DNA from: Bacteroides sp.
Lineage (GTDB): Bacteria; Bacteroidota; Bacteroidia; Bacteroidales; Muribaculaceae
Assembly (NCBI GenBank): GCA_023663525.1
Contig: JAMPHF010000001.1
Location: 616,925-660,345, forward strand
Reading direction: 5' to 3'
Length of the DNA stretch: 43,421 nucleotides
Shown: in pieces, positions 35,227 through 43,421 of the stretch
How positions within the stretch are numbered: the stretch's first letter is position 1
Layout: each line of letters opens with the position of its first letter
The notes under the pieces: generated by a model
Told to the model about the DNA's origin: nothing
Databases searched by the model: none
Seen by the model: the letters and a program-made list of their open reading frames with translations, nothing else
Translations under genes and position numbers: made by a program

Positions 35227-36621
35227 ATGGGTAAAACTCTTTTTGATAAAATCTGGGACGCACACGTGGTCAACAATATCGACGGCGGCCCATCGCAATT
35301 ATATATAGACCGCCATTACTGTCACGAAGTGACCAGTCCGCAGGCTTTCGAGGGGCTGCGCGCGCGTGGACTCAAGGTGTTCCGTCCCGAGAGAACCTTC
35401 TGTTCGCCCGACCACAACATCCCGACGCTCAATCAGGACAAACCGATAGCCGACCCCGTGTCGAGAAATCAGGTCGAGACCCTCACCCGCAATGCGACTG
35501 AGTTCGGTGTCACGCTTTTCGGACTCGGACATCCTAAAAACGGTATCATCCACGTGATCGGACCGGAGAACGGTCTGACGCTTCCGGGCTATACGATTGT
35601 GTGTGGCGACAGCCACACATCGACCCACGGTGCATTTGGCGCAGTCGCGTTCGGAATCGGAACGAGTGAGGTTGAGATGGTGCTTGCTTCGCAGTGCATC
35701 CTCCAGCCCAAGCCTAAGACCATGCGCATCAATGTCAACGGTAAATTGCGTCCCGGTGTCACTGCAAAGGACATCGCGCTCTATATCATAGCGAAAATGA
35801 CCACCGGCGGTGCAACGGGCTACTTTGTCGAGTATGCCGGCGATACCATACGCAACCTCTCGATGGAGGAGCGCATGACAGTTTGCAACCTCTCGATCGA
35901 GATGGGCGCACGCGGAGGCATGATTGCTCCCGATGAGACTACGTTTGAGTATGTCAAAGGCCGTGAGTATGCGCCCAAAGGTGAGGACTGGGAAAAGGCT
36001 GTGGCCTATTGGCGCACACTGCCGTCGGATGCCGATGCTGAGTTTGACCGCGAGATTAACTTCGATGCCGCCGACATTGAGCCGCGCATCACCTTCGGAA
36101 CAAATCCGGGCATGGGAATAGGTATCAATGACCCCATCCCGGCTCCCGACCCTGAGGACGAGGCCGGAAAAATATCCTATGAGAAGTCACTTGACTACAT
36201 GGGTTTCCACGTAGGGCAGGTGCTTGCCGGAACTCCGGTTGATTATGTGTTCCTCGGCAGTTGCACAAACGGTCGAATCGAGGATTTCCGCGCATTCGCC
36301 AATTTCGTGAAAGGCAAGAAGAAGGCTCCGGGTGTGACCGCATGGCTTGTCCCCGGTTCGTGGAAGGTCGATTCGCAGATCCGTGAGGAAGGACTTGACA
36401 AGATTCTTGAGGAAGCCGGATTTGAGATCCGTCAGCCCGGATGTTCGGCATGTCTGGCCATGAATGAGGACAAGGTTCCGGCCGGGAAACTTGCCGTCTC
36501 GACCTCCAACCGTAATTTTGAGGGTCGCCAGGGCCCGGGTTCGCGCACCATTCTCGCCGGTCCGCTTGTGGCGGCAGCCACGGCAGTCACGGGAGTGCTG
36601 ACCGACCCGCGCACACTCTGA
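35227..36621 (+). CDS. leuC: 3-isopropylmalate dehydratase large subunit
   Basis: This 464-residue aconitase-family subunit has [12 protein letters not shown] and the iron-sulfur Cys motifs [11 protein letters not shown] and [10 protein letters not shown], which hold the [4Fe-4S] cluster. With LeuD it isomerises 2- to 3-isopropylmalate. It may also convert citramalate for isoleucine synthesis, since a citramalate synthase-like gene is in the same operon. The start is 20 bp after leuA, and leuD follows 33 bp on. Confidence 0.96.
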   Translation: MGKTLFDKIWDAHVVNNIDGGPSQLYIDRHYCHEVTSPQAFEGLRARGLKVFRPERTFCSPDHNIPTLNQDKPIADPVSRNQVETLTRNATEFGVTLFGLGHPKNGIIHVIGPENGLTLPGYTIVCGDSHTSTHGAFGAVAFGIGTSEVEMVLASQCILQPKPKTMRINVNGKLRPGVTAKDIALYIIAKMTTGGATGYFVEYAGDTIRNLSMEERMTVCNLSIEMGARGGMIAPDETTFEYVKGREYAPKGEDWEKAVAYWRTLPSDADAEFDREINFDAADIEPRITFGTNPGMGIGINDPIPAPDPEDEAGKISYEKSLDYMGFHVGQVLAGTPVDYVFLGSCTNGRIEDFRAFANFVKGKKKAPGVTAWLVPGSWKVDSQIREEGLDKILEEAGFEIRQPGCSACLAMNEDKVPAGKLAVSTSNRNFEGRQGPGSRTILAGPLVAAATAVTGVLTDPRTL

Positions 36622-36654
36622 GACAATAGTCCAATCCACAGTAAGGTTAGAAAA

Positions 36655-37242
36655 ATGAAAGAAAAATTCACCACCATAACATCTACCTGTGTCCCGCTCC
36701 CGATGGAGAATGTGGACACGGATCAAATCATCCCCGCGCGTTTCCTCAAGGCAACCTCGCGTGAGGGCTTCGGCGACAATCTGTTCCGCGACTGGCGTTA
36801 CGACAAGGACGGAAATCCCGTGAAGGATTTCGTGCTCAATGACCCGACATATTCGGGCTGCATCCTCGTTGCCGGAAAGAATTTCGGTTCGGGGTCAAGC
36901 CGTGAACATGCCGCATGGGCCATACATGACTATGGATTCCGTGTTGTCGTGTCGAGCTTCTTTGCCGACATTCACAAAAATAACGAGCTCAACAATTTTG
37001 TGCTTCCCGTCGTGGTCAGTGAGGCGTTTCTATCGGAACTTTTCGACTCCATCGCAAAAGATCCGCGCACGGAGGTGAAAGTTGACCTCCCCTCGCAGAC
37101 CATCACCAACCTCGCCACCGGCAATAGTGAGACTTTCGACATCAATGCCTATAAGAAGCAGTGTCTGTCGGAGGGTCTTGACGACATAGAGTATCTACTT
37201 TCAAAGAAAGCCGACATCGAGGCTTGGGAGGCATCCAGATAG
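36655..37242 (+). CDS. leuD: 3-isopropylmalate dehydratase small subunit
   Basis: This 195-residue partner of LeuC has [13 protein letters not shown] near the N-terminus and the substrate-binding [13 protein letters not shown] at about residues 80-92. It completes the dehydratase active site. Length is typical. The next gene starts 7 bp after its stop codon. Confidence 0.96.
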   Translation: MKEKFTTITSTCVPLPMENVDTDQIIPARFLKATSREGFGDNLFRDWRYDKDGNPVKDFVLNDPTYSGCILVAGKNFGSGSSREHAAWAIHDYGFRVVVSSFFADIHKNNELNNFVLPVVVSEAFLSELFDSIAKDPRTEVKVDLPSQTITNLATGNSETFDINAYKKQCLSEGLDDIEYLLSKKADIEAWEASR

Positions 37243-37249
37243 GAGGTCT

Positions 37250-38776
37250 ATGTACATCGAAATAATGGATACCACTCTCCGCGACGGAGAGCAGACTTCC
37301 GGGGTTTCGTTCTCGACCTCCGAAAAACTTGCCATAACGCGTCTTCTGGTCAGGGAGCTGCATGTGCCGCGCATCGAGATTGCGTCCGCACGTGTCTCTG
37401 ACGGAGAGCGGGAGACTGTCGGGAAGGTGTGTTCATGGGCAACCCGCACCGGCTGTCTTGACCGCATCGAAGTGCTCGGCTTTCTTGACGGCGGAGTGTC
37501 GGTGGATTGGATAAAAAGTGTCGGCGGAAGGGTCATCAATCTGCTCGCCAAGGGGTCGGAGAAGCATTGCCGCCTCCAGTTGAAGCAGACTCCGCAGGAG
37601 CATTTCGCCACCATTGCCGCTGAGGTTGAGCGTGCGCGTGCTGCTGGGCTTGATGTCAACATCTACCTTGAAGACTGGTCAAACGGCATGAAGCATTCGC
37701 GCGACTATGTGTTCGCGCTCATGGATGCCATAAGTGATCTCCCCATCCGCCGCTTCATGCTGCCTGACACGCTTGGCATACTCAATCCCTACGACACGCT
37801 GTCTTACGTCCACACTATGGTCAAGCGTTATCCCGGACTTCATTTTGATTTCCATGCGCATAACGACTATGACCTTGCCACGGCCAATGTCTTTGCTGCG
37901 GTCAAGGGCGGGGCGAGAGGTGTCCACTGTACGATCAACGGACTTGGGGAGAGGGCAGGCAATGCGACGCTGTCGAGTACCATAGCTGTCATTCATGACC
38001 AGCTCGGCGACACGACTGATATTGATGAGAGTAAAATCAACAAGGTCAGCCATATCGTTGAGTCGTTCTCCGGGATAATGGTTCCACCAAACAAACCGAT
38101 AATCGGCGACAGTGTCTTCACGCAGTGTGCCGGCGTACATGCCGACGGTGACAGCAAGAGCCAGTTGTATTTCAACGACCTCATACCCGAGCGTTTTGGG
38201 CGTGAACGTGAATATGCGCTCGGAAAGACTTCCGGCAAAGCTAACATCAAGAAAAATCTTGAGGCTTTGGGCATTGAGCTTTCCGAGACAGACATCCGCA
38301 AACTGACGGAGCGCATCATCGAGCTGGGCGACAAGAAAGAGATTGTCACTCAGGGCGATCTGCCGTTTATCATCGCGGATGTGCTCAAGCACCCCACACT
38401 TCCGTCTGATGTCCGTGTGGGAAATTATGCGCTGACGCTCACTCAGGGACTGCGCCCGACGGCTACGGTGAAACTGATTGTCGGCGATGAGGAGTTTCAG
38501 GAGTCGGCTGTCGGCGACGGTCAGTTTGATGCGTTCATGCGGGCCGTGCGCCATATCTATACTGAAAAGCTTAACCGTCAGTTCCCGACTCTCGTTAATT
38601 ATTCAGTGAATATTCCTCCCGGCGGAAAGACTGACGCTCTTGTCCACACCACGATCACGTGGAATTATAACGGTAACGTATTCAAGACGCGTGGTCTCGA
38701 CCCTGATCAGACGGAGGCGGCCATCCAGGCTACGGTCAAGATGCTTAATATGATAATAAACGTTGATAAGTGTTAG
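37250..38776 (+). CDS. (R)-citramalate synthase-like / alpha-isopropylmalate synthase-family enzyme
   Basis: This 508-residue DRE-TIM enzyme has [11 protein letters not shown] at the N-terminus, DFHAHNDYDLATAN (metal His pair), INGLGERAGN, and a C-terminal LeuA-like regulatory domain from about 380. It differs from leuA at the substrate pocket and has its own operon place. Bacteroides homologues are annotated as citramalate or isopropylmalate synthase. Citramalate synthase would condense acetyl-CoA with pyruvate, giving isoleucine without threonine deaminase. Homocitrate synthase is less likely. Substrate assignment is inference from position. Confidence 0.75.
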   Translation: MYIEIMDTTLRDGEQTSGVSFSTSEKLAITRLLVRELHVPRIEIASARVSDGERETVGKVCSWATRTGCLDRIEVLGFLDGGVSVDWIKSVGGRVINLLAKGSEKHCRLQLKQTPQEHFATIAAEVERARAAGLDVNIYLEDWSNGMKHSRDYVFALMDAISDLPIRRFMLPDTLGILNPYDTLSYVHTMVKRYPGLHFDFHAHNDYDLATANVFAAVKGGARGVHCTINGLGERAGNATLSSTIAVIHDQLGDTTDIDESKINKVSHIVESFSGIMVPPNKPIIGDSVFTQCAGVHADGDSKSQLYFNDLIPERFGREREYALGKTSGKANIKKNLEALGIELSETDIRKLTERIIELGDKKEIVTQGDLPFIIADVLKHPTLPSDVRVGNYALTLTQGLRPTATVKLIVGDEEFQESAVGDGQFDAFMRAVRHIYTEKLNRQFPTLVNYSVNIPPGGKTDALVHTTITWNYNGNVFKTRGLDPDQTEAAIQATVKMLNMIINVDKC

Positions 38777-38808
38777 GTGTTAAGTATTAAGTGTTAGGGT
38801 TAAGTGTG
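38767..38808. repeat. Second AAGTGTTA/AAGTATTA repeat array
   Basis: Imperfect repeats TAAGTGTTAGGTGTTAAGT and ATTAAGTGTTAGGGTTAAGT follow and overlap the end of the citramalate synthase-like gene. They share words with the array at 10612-10680. Confidence 0.55.
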
Positions 38809-38861
38809 GGTTTGGTTTTTCAAGTTGTGAAATAAAAATACAAAAAAATATATATACAAAG

Positions 38862-39923
38862 ATGAATCTTAAAGTTGCAGTTCTCCCGGGTGATGGGATT
38901 GGTCCTGAGATTTCGCGTCAGGGTGTCGATGTGATGACAGCCGTCTGCGAGAAGTTTGGTCATGGTGTTGAGTATCGCTATGCTATCTGCGGTGCTGATG
39001 CCATTGACAAGGTTGGTGATCCCTTCCCGGAGGATACGTATGAGACATGTCTGTGGGCTGATGCAGTGCTTTTCTCAGCCGTGGGCGATCCGAAGTTCGA
39101 TAACAATCCTAATGCCAAGGTGCGTCCCGAGCAGGGTCTGCTTGCCATGCGCAAGAAGCTCGGTCTCTTTGCCAACATCCGTCCGGTCGAGACTTTCAAT
39201 TGCTTGATCCACAAGTCACCGCTTCGCGCCGAGCTTGTTGAGGGTGCTGATTTTGTTTGCATCCGTGAGCTTACGGGAGGCATGTATTTCGGCGAGAAGT
39301 TCGAGAGCGATGAGCGGGCGTATGACACCAATGCCTACACTCGCGCTGAGATTGAGCGCATCCTCCATGTGGCATACAGCTACGCGCTTCGCCGCCGCAA
39401 GCATCTGACGGTTGTCGATAAGGCAAATGTCCTCGCTTCGTCACGCCTCTGGCGCAAGGTCGCTCAGGAGATAGCTCAGCAATACCCTGATGTCACGACC
39501 GATTTCATGTATGTTGACAATGCGGCCATGCGCATGATTCAGGAGCCGCGTTTCTTTGACGTGATGGTGACGGAGAACACCTTCGGCGATATCCTCACGG
39601 ATGAGGGCTCGGTCATCTCAGGCTCGATGGGCCTGCTTCCGTCTGCTTCAACCGGCGAGAAGACACCGGTGTTTGAACCGATCCACGGCTCATGGCCTCA
39701 GGCTAAGGGTAAGAATATCGCTAACCCGCTCGCACAGATTCTGTCGGTGGCCATGCTGTTTGAGTATTTCAATCTGATGGAGGAGGGCGCGCTGATCCGC
39801 AAGGCTGTCAATGCCTCGCTCGATGCCAATGTCCGTACTCCCGAAATCCAGATCGAGGGTGGGGCTACATACGGAACTGATGCCGTCGGCGCATGGATTG
39901 TAGACTACATCCGCAAAGCGTAG
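38862..39923 (+). CDS. leuB: 3-isopropylmalate dehydrogenase
   Basis: This 353-residue NAD-dependent enzyme has an LPGDGIGPE opening, the substrate Arg pair in [20 protein letters not shown], and the metal-binding Asp in [24 protein letters not shown] context. It oxidises 3-isopropylmalate to 2-oxoisocaproate; the relatives act on 3-methylmalate. It lies 85 bp after the citramalate synthase-like gene, separated by a repeat array, and closes the operon. Confidence 0.95.
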   Translation: MNLKVAVLPGDGIGPEISRQGVDVMTAVCEKFGHGVEYRYAICGADAIDKVGDPFPEDTYETCLWADAVLFSAVGDPKFDNNPNAKVRPEQGLLAMRKKLGLFANIRPVETFNCLIHKSPLRAELVEGADFVCIRELTGGMYFGEKFESDERAYDTNAYTRAEIERILHVAYSYALRRRKHLTVVDKANVLASSRLWRKVAQEIAQQYPDVTTDFMYVDNAAMRMIQEPRFFDVMVTENTFGDILTDEGSVISGSMGLLPSASTGEKTPVFEPIHGSWPQAKGKNIANPLAQILSVAMLFEYFNLMEEGALIRKAVNASLDANVRTPEIQIEGGATYGTDAVGAWIVDYIRKA

Positions 39924-39977
39924 ACCCTGCGCACGTCATCCTCATAGATGATATATTATCAACGCTATTATAAAATT

Positions 39978-40010
39978 GAAGCTCCTGCGAAATCGCTTCG
40001 CAGGAGCTTC
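39978..40010 (+). terminator. Terminator of the leucine operon
   Basis: GAAGCTCCTGCGAA (39978-39991) pairs perfectly over 14 bp with TTCGCAGGAGCTTC (39997-40010) around a 5-base loop. It lies 54 bp after leuB. The T-run is short. The remaining gap to 40236 is AT-rich with nothing recognisable. Confidence 0.8.
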
Positions 40011-40236
40011 GTTATGCTTAGTAATGTGTTTTTTATGTAGATTACCAATACCTTGAACATGAAAAAATCTTAATCACTTATATTCTAAATTTTTAGTTTA
40101 CATTTTGTATGGCTTTAAGCCAATATATCATTCAATCTTTTTTACCATAGTTTTCCGTACCCGTCCGGAAACACATAATTTATAATCTTTGGGAAGAAAT
40201 TTCTGATATGTGGAGAGATGGACCCGAGGGCTGTTT

Positions 40237-40740
40237 TCAGCGATAGTCGGCGAAACGTACCTGCAGTTTCTTGCGTGCGAAGAAGATGCGGCTCTTGACG
40301 GTGCCGAGCGGAAGATTCATCTTCTCGGCAATTTCGTTGTACTTATATCCGGCCACGTGCATTGAGAACGGGATGCGGTATTCGTCAGGAAATTCGTTGA
40401 TAGCGTCCGAAATCTCGTTTGCTCCGAATGATCCCTCGGGAGTCTCAAGACCGGAATCCTGTGAGAGATTCAGGTGGTAGAGGTCCTCAGTCTGGTCAAT
40501 GACAGTGGCAGAGCGGCTCACGCGACGATAGTTGTTGATGAAGATATTGCGCATGATTGTGAAAACCCAACCTTTGAAATTGGTGTTGTCAACATACTTG
40601 CTCTCATTGTCGAGTGCCTTGAGAGTTGTGTCCTGAAGGAGATCGTAAGCGTTGTCACGGTTTGAAGTGAGCATGTAGGCGAAGTTGAGAAGGTTGCCTT
40701 GAAGACTCATAAGCTTGTTCTGAAATTCCTGCGTTCCCAT
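40237..40740 (-). CDS. ECF-type RNA polymerase sigma factor
   Basis: This 167-residue sigma-70 family protein has region 2 (DNAYDLLQDTTLKAL, then NFKGWVFTIMRNIFINNYRR) and region 4 (FPDEYRIPFSMHVAGYKYNEIAEKMNLPLGTVKSRIFFARKKLQ). Regions 1 and 3 are absent, as in ECF factors. No anti-sigma or receptor gene is beside it, so it may be controlled at transcription. A -7 element and a small palindrome lie upstream. Its regulon cannot be read from this window. Confidence 0.92.
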   Translation of the reverse strand: MGTQEFQNKLMSLQGNLLNFAYMLTSNRDNAYDLLQDTTLKALDNESKYVDNTNFKGWVFTIMRNIFINNYRRVSRSATVIDQTEDLYHLNLSQDSGLETPEGSFGANEISDAINEFPDEYRIPFSMHVAGYKYNEIAEKMNLPLGTVKSRIFFARKKLQVRFADYR

Positions 40741-40776
40741 ATTATTTGTGTTTTTGTTAGTTGAACTTTTGTGTTT

Positions 40777-40836
40777 CTTTCAAGTGAAAGATTGTCGGTG
40801 ATGATGTGTCTTGTTTTGTTTGACATTTCAAAATTA
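40777..40836 (-). promoter_or_regulatory. Upstream region of the ECF sigma gene: -7 element and palindrome
   Basis: TAATTTTG on the minus strand (40829-40836) fits the -7 consensus about 90 bases from the start codon. The palindrome CTTTCAAGTGAAAG (40777-40790) sits in the leader and could bind a regulator. The 40837-41056 remainder is AT-rich, without recognisable features. Confidence 0.35.
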
Positions 40837-41056
40837 CTGCGAAAATGATGTAGCCGGATAAATTTTATGTAAAAATATGTTAATTTTATGTCAATCGTGT
40901 TACAATTAATATAATATTTTGAATATTAAATAGTTGTAAGTAAACGGAAAGATTACAAAATTGTTACAACAGGCATTTTGTTACAATTATTTCACCTCCT
41001 TCATAGTGCTGTCCTATATTATGTATGTAGTTGAAAATGCCGGGGCTGATTGACAT

Positions 41057-41099
41057 AAAAAAGGAGGATTGCGGCCTTTCGTTACAGTCCGCAATCCTC
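41057..41099 (-). terminator. Terminator of hcp
   Basis: GAGGATTGCGG (41064-41074) pairs perfectly with CCGCAATCCTC (41089-41099). On the minus strand it is followed by a T-run (complement of AAAAAA at 41057-41062), just after the hcp stop. Confidence 0.85.
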
Positions 41100-41117
41100 T
41101 GAGAGATAAGATTTTCG

Positions 41118-42758
41118 TTAGTCTATGAGTGTCTTTATGTCGTCTTCAACAGTGGAGATCGTGCCGATATTGAATTTCTCCTGAAGCACTTTGAGGATAT
41201 CGGGGGTGAAGAACGCCGGAAGTGTCGGACCGGTATGGATGTTCTTTACTCCGAGAGCCAGAAGGGCGAGGAGCACGATGACGGCCTTTTGCTCATACCA
41301 TGCAATGTTGTAGACAATGGGAAGATCGTTGATGTCCTTCAGACCGAGTGCGTCGCGCAGTGCCATTGCTATGCGTACAAGTGAATAGGAGTCGTTGCAC
41401 TGACCGGCATCGAGTACTCGCGGAACACCCTCGATGTCGCCCAACGGCAATTTGTTGTAGCGATACTTCGCGCATCCGGCGGTCAGGATCACGCAGTCCT
41501 GCGGAAGTGCCTCGGCAAACTTTGTGTAATACTCGCGGGAGGGGAAGCGACCGTCGCAGCCTGCCATCACGACAAATTTCCTTATCTTGCCGCGTTTGAT
41601 CAGGTCGAGAATCTTCGGAGCGAGTTCGATGACCTGATGGTGGGCGAAACCTCCGACGATCTCACCTTTTTCAATCTCGGTCGGCGGCTCGCATTTCTGT
41701 GCGCGGGCTATCATCTCGGAGAAGTCTTTCGGCTTACCCTCGACTTCCGGGATGTGGTGTGTGCCGGGCATATCGACCACGCCGGTGGTGTAGACACGGT
41801 CAAGATACGTACAGTTTTTGCGCGGCGGTACGATGCAGTTGGATGTGAACAGGAACACACCGTTGAATTTCTCGAACTCATCCGTCTGTTTCCACCATGC
41901 GTTTCCGTAGTTGCCTGCGAAGTGGGGATATTTTTTGAATGCGGGATAGTACTGACCGGGGAGCATTTCGGAGTGGGTGTAGACATCCACACCTTTATCC
42001 TTCGTCTGTTCGAGGAGTTCCTCAAGGTCCTTGAGGTCGTGACCACTGATGAGGATACCCGGACGGTTGCGGACACCGATGTCAACTTTGGTGATTTCAG
42101 GATTGCCGTAGGTTTCGGTGTTGGCTTTGTCGAGAAGTGCCATGACCTTCACGCCACCTTCGCCGACATTGAGCACGAGTGAGAACAGCTCGTCGGCACT
42201 CACGTCCGGTCGGGCGGTCTCTGCCATGGCGTTCTCTATGATGGCATACACATCGTCATCCTCATAGCCAAGATTGGCGGCATGGCGGGCGTAGGCCGAC
42301 ATGCCTTTGCATCCGAATATGGCAAGCTGTTTGAGTCCGCGTATATTCTCGTCAGGCTCGGCGAGGACACCGGTGAAGGCCTCGGCTTTCTCATAGTCGT
42401 CAGGCTCGGCTTGAAATTCCACTTCGGGGAGGTCGGGAAGCTCGATGGCTTGTTTTTTCGCAGTCCCGGCAAGAATGTTCTTAATCTCGAATGCACGCCG
42501 GATGTAGCCGTCGAGCGACGGATTGTCGAAGTTGGCGTTTGTAATGGTCGTGAAAAGTGCGTCGATCACAAAGTGGCTCGCTTCGCGCGATGGTTCGCCT
42601 TTCTCGCGCAGTGCGCGGTTTATGAGCGAAATGCCTCTGACTGCATAAAGCAAGAGGTCCATACGGGCTGATGTCTCAGGCTTCTTTCCGCATACTCCCA
42701 GGATATTACACCCTTTTCCCCGGGCTGTCTCCTGACATTGGTAACAGAACATTTCCAT
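41118..42758 (-). CDS. hcp: Hybrid-cluster protein / hydroxylamine reductase
   Basis: This is a 546-residue protein when started at the ATG at 42758, which gives [10 protein letters not shown]. The longer reading to 42836 adds a non-conserved tail. N-terminal Cys (C-x2-C, then two more within 25 residues) bind the proximal Fe-S cluster. Later [21 protein letters not shown] and GQCNDSYS supply ligands of the hybrid cluster. Hcp reduces hydroxylamine or nitric oxide and protects from nitrosative stress. No Hcr reductase gene follows. Divergent from the DUF488 gene. Confidence 0.93.
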   Translation of the reverse strand: MEMFCYQCQETARGKGCNILGVCGKKPETSARMDLLLYAVRGISLINRALREKGEPSREASHFVIDALFTTITNANFDNPSLDGYIRRAFEIKNILAGTAKKQAIELPDLPEVEFQAEPDDYEKAEAFTGVLAEPDENIRGLKQLAIFGCKGMSAYARHAANLGYEDDDVYAIIENAMAETARPDVSADELFSLVLNVGEGGVKVMALLDKANTETYGNPEITKVDIGVRNRPGILISGHDLKDLEELLEQTKDKGVDVYTHSEMLPGQYYPAFKKYPHFAGNYGNAWWKQTDEFEKFNGVFLFTSNCIVPPRKNCTYLDRVYTTGVVDMPGTHHIPEVEGKPKDFSEMIARAQKCEPPTEIEKGEIVGGFAHHQVIELAPKILDLIKRGKIRKFVVMAGCDGRFPSREYYTKFAEALPQDCVILTAGCAKYRYNKLPLGDIEGVPRVLDAGQCNDSYSLVRIAMALRDALGLKDINDLPIVYNIAWYEQKAVIVLLALLALGVKNIHTGPTLPAFFTPDILKVLQEKFNIGTISTVEDDIKTLID

Positions 42759-42834
42759 AGTATTCAAAAAATATTTTGGATATTGGTTAGTAGATATGAT
42801 GCTTTTGTTATAATAAAACAACCACTCCAAACTC

Positions 42835-42859
42835 AAATTTGTTTATTGTGATATAAACA
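42835..42859. promoter_or_regulatory. Inverted repeats in the hcp-DUF488 divergent region
   Basis: TGTTTAT (42840-42846) and ATAAACA (42853-42859) form a perfect 7-bp inverted repeat with a 6-base spacer, the size expected for a CRP/FNR-family dimer site. CAAATTTG (42835-42842) is a second, overlapping palindrome. hcp genes are often controlled by such regulators, but none is encoded here. Confidence 0.4.
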
Positions 42860-42878
42860 TTTAAACATCGTAACAACT

Positions 42879-43235
42879 ATGACTGAAATTAAAATTAAAC
42901 GAGCCTACGACGGGTCCGATCCGGGCGACGGATACCGCATCTATGTTGATCGCCTTTGGCCTCGCGGACTTTCGCACGAGACTTTCCATTATGATTTGTG
43001 GGTTAAGGACCTTGCGCCATCCACTGAACTTCGCGAATGGTTTCATGCGGATCAGGAGGATAGATGGGACGAATTTCAACGCCGCTATGCCGACGAATTG
43101 CGCAGCAACCCCTCGCTTGAGTCGCTGCGCGGTGTAGTGGAGTCGCATCCGGTGGTCACACTCATCTATTCGACCCATACTCCCGCCGACCGCAGCAACG
43201 CCTTCGTGCTCAAAACCGTCCTTGAGTCAAAATAA
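42879..43235 (+). CDS. DUF488 family protein (YeaO-like)
   Basis: This 118-residue protein has the family motifs IKRAYDGSD near the start, YVDRLWPRGLSHE, WFHADQEDRWDEFQRRY, and a C-terminal TLIYSTHTPADRSNAFVL. The function of DUF488 is not established. A beta-alpha fold with a conserved Arg/Trp-rich centre is typical. It is transcribed away from hcp and ends before a terminator. No signal peptide. Confidence 0.88.
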   Translation: MTEIKIKRAYDGSDPGDGYRIYVDRLWPRGLSHETFHYDLWVKDLAPSTELREWFHADQEDRWDEFQRRYADELRSNPSLESLRGVVESHPVVTLIYSTHTPADRSNAFVLKTVLESK

Positions 43236-43256
43236 CAAGCCGGTTTGCCTGTAAAC

Positions 43257-43268
43257 GACACACTCTAA
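43257..43268 (+). repeat. Copy of dispersed 12-mer GACACACTCTAA
   Basis: This exact copy lies between the DUF488 stop and the terminator at 43291-43325, in the same orientation as the other copies. Confidence 0.5.
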
Positions 43269-43290
43269 ACAAGACAACCCTTAAAACAAA

Positions 43291-43325
43291 CTCCGGCCGG
43301 AAGCGAAATGCGCCTCCGGCCGGAG
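43291..43325. terminator. Terminator after the DUF488 gene
   Basis: CTCCGGCCGG (43291-43300) pairs perfectly with CCGGCCGGAG (43316-43325), with a 15-base loop. A short T-rich tail (ATGTTTTATG) follows on the plus strand and a complement of AAAACAAA on the minus, so it may serve both strands. Confidence 0.7.
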
Positions 43326-43389
43326 AATGTTTTATGTAGGTGCGTCAATCATCTCTGATTTGGCATGGAGAGAGAATGGATGCAGAGTC

Positions 43390-43421
43390 TTAGTAGTTCC
43401 ACTGGCAGGCCACCATTCGGA
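43390..43421 (-). CDS. Possible C-terminal fragment of a minus-strand gene at the window edge
   Basis: Read on the minus strand from the edge, one frame gives a short tail ending in CQWNY followed by TAA at 43390-43392. It lies ahead of a terminator that could serve it. Too little is present to name it, and the two other frames are also open for a short way. Confidence 0.25.
   Translation of the reverse strand, partial: RMVACQWNY

Noticed and set aside
37679..38554. Long minus-strand ORF opposite the citramalate synthase-like gene
   Set aside because: It is antisense to a conserved enzyme with intact motifs.
42759..42836. N-terminal extension of Hcp
   Set aside because: The 26 extra residues are not conserved in the family; the Cys-rich N-terminus begins directly at the ATG at 42758.
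1..43421. tRNA or rRNA genes
   Set aside because: No T-loop or rRNA-like segments were seen in the intergenic regions when scanned by eye; a covariance search would settle this.

Overview
The window is typical Bacteroidales chromosome, most likely from a gut member of the Muribaculaceae/Bacteroidaceae group. The evidence is a mid-GC core, promoters of the Bacteroidetes type (TTTG, 19 nt, TAnnTTTG), a TonB-dependent receptor with a partner lipoprotein, a succinate-to-propionate methylmalonyl-CoA decarboxylase operon, the PorW/PorX pair, and a leuA-leuC-leuD-(citramalate synthase-like)-leuB operon of the Bacteroides type. The family assignment is inference; no rRNA or tRNA gene is present to test it.

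Layout. 1-2.6 kb: a secreted six-hairpin-type glycosidase-like lipoprotein overlapping a YfcE-type phosphodiesterase. 2.6-5.7 kb: an AT-rich GH127 beta-L-arabinofuranosidase gene on the minus strand, flanked by two copies of a 150-200 bp direct repeat. 5.7-9.2 kb: a TonB-dependent receptor with a hairpin leader, then a lipoprotein of unknown function. 9.2-9.6 kb: a repeat-rich intergenic stretch (four 33-bp tandem units, then three hairpins). 9.6-14.5 kb: a WYL regulator, an NhaC-type antiporter, a HipA-like kinase overlapping a DUF3037 gene, the tRNA-modification enzyme TcdA and a small unknown gene. 14.7-19.6 kb, minus strand: methylmalonyl-CoA epimerase, carboxyltransferase, a lamin-tail/OadG fusion, the biotin carrier and the Na+-pumping beta subunit. 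Together these epimerise and decarboxylate methylmalonyl-CoA to propionyl-CoA and export Na+. Biotin ligase, which should charge the carrier, lies at 28.9 kb.

19.9-25.9 kb: fused MsrAB, PorW/SprE lipoprotein and the PorX response regulator, the last two being type IX secretion factors. 26.0-28.4 kb: an AT-rich restriction-modification island (C5-cytosine methylase and HNH nuclease). 28.4-30.1 kb: TsaE, BirA and thioredoxin. 30.2-33.4 kb, minus strand: YceD, RpmF, FabH and Era under a consensus promoter. 33.5-40.0 kb: the leucine/2-oxoacid chain-extension operon. 40.2-43.4 kb: an ECF sigma factor, the hybrid-cluster protein Hcp and a divergent DUF488 protein, with a possible fragment of another minus-strand gene at the edge.

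Most of the window is core metabolism. The parts least explained are the HipA-like/DUF3037 pair, the lamin-tail domain fused to the Na+-pump gamma subunit, the repeat-flanked GH127 gene, the 9.3-9.6 kb repeat field, and several short dispersed motifs.
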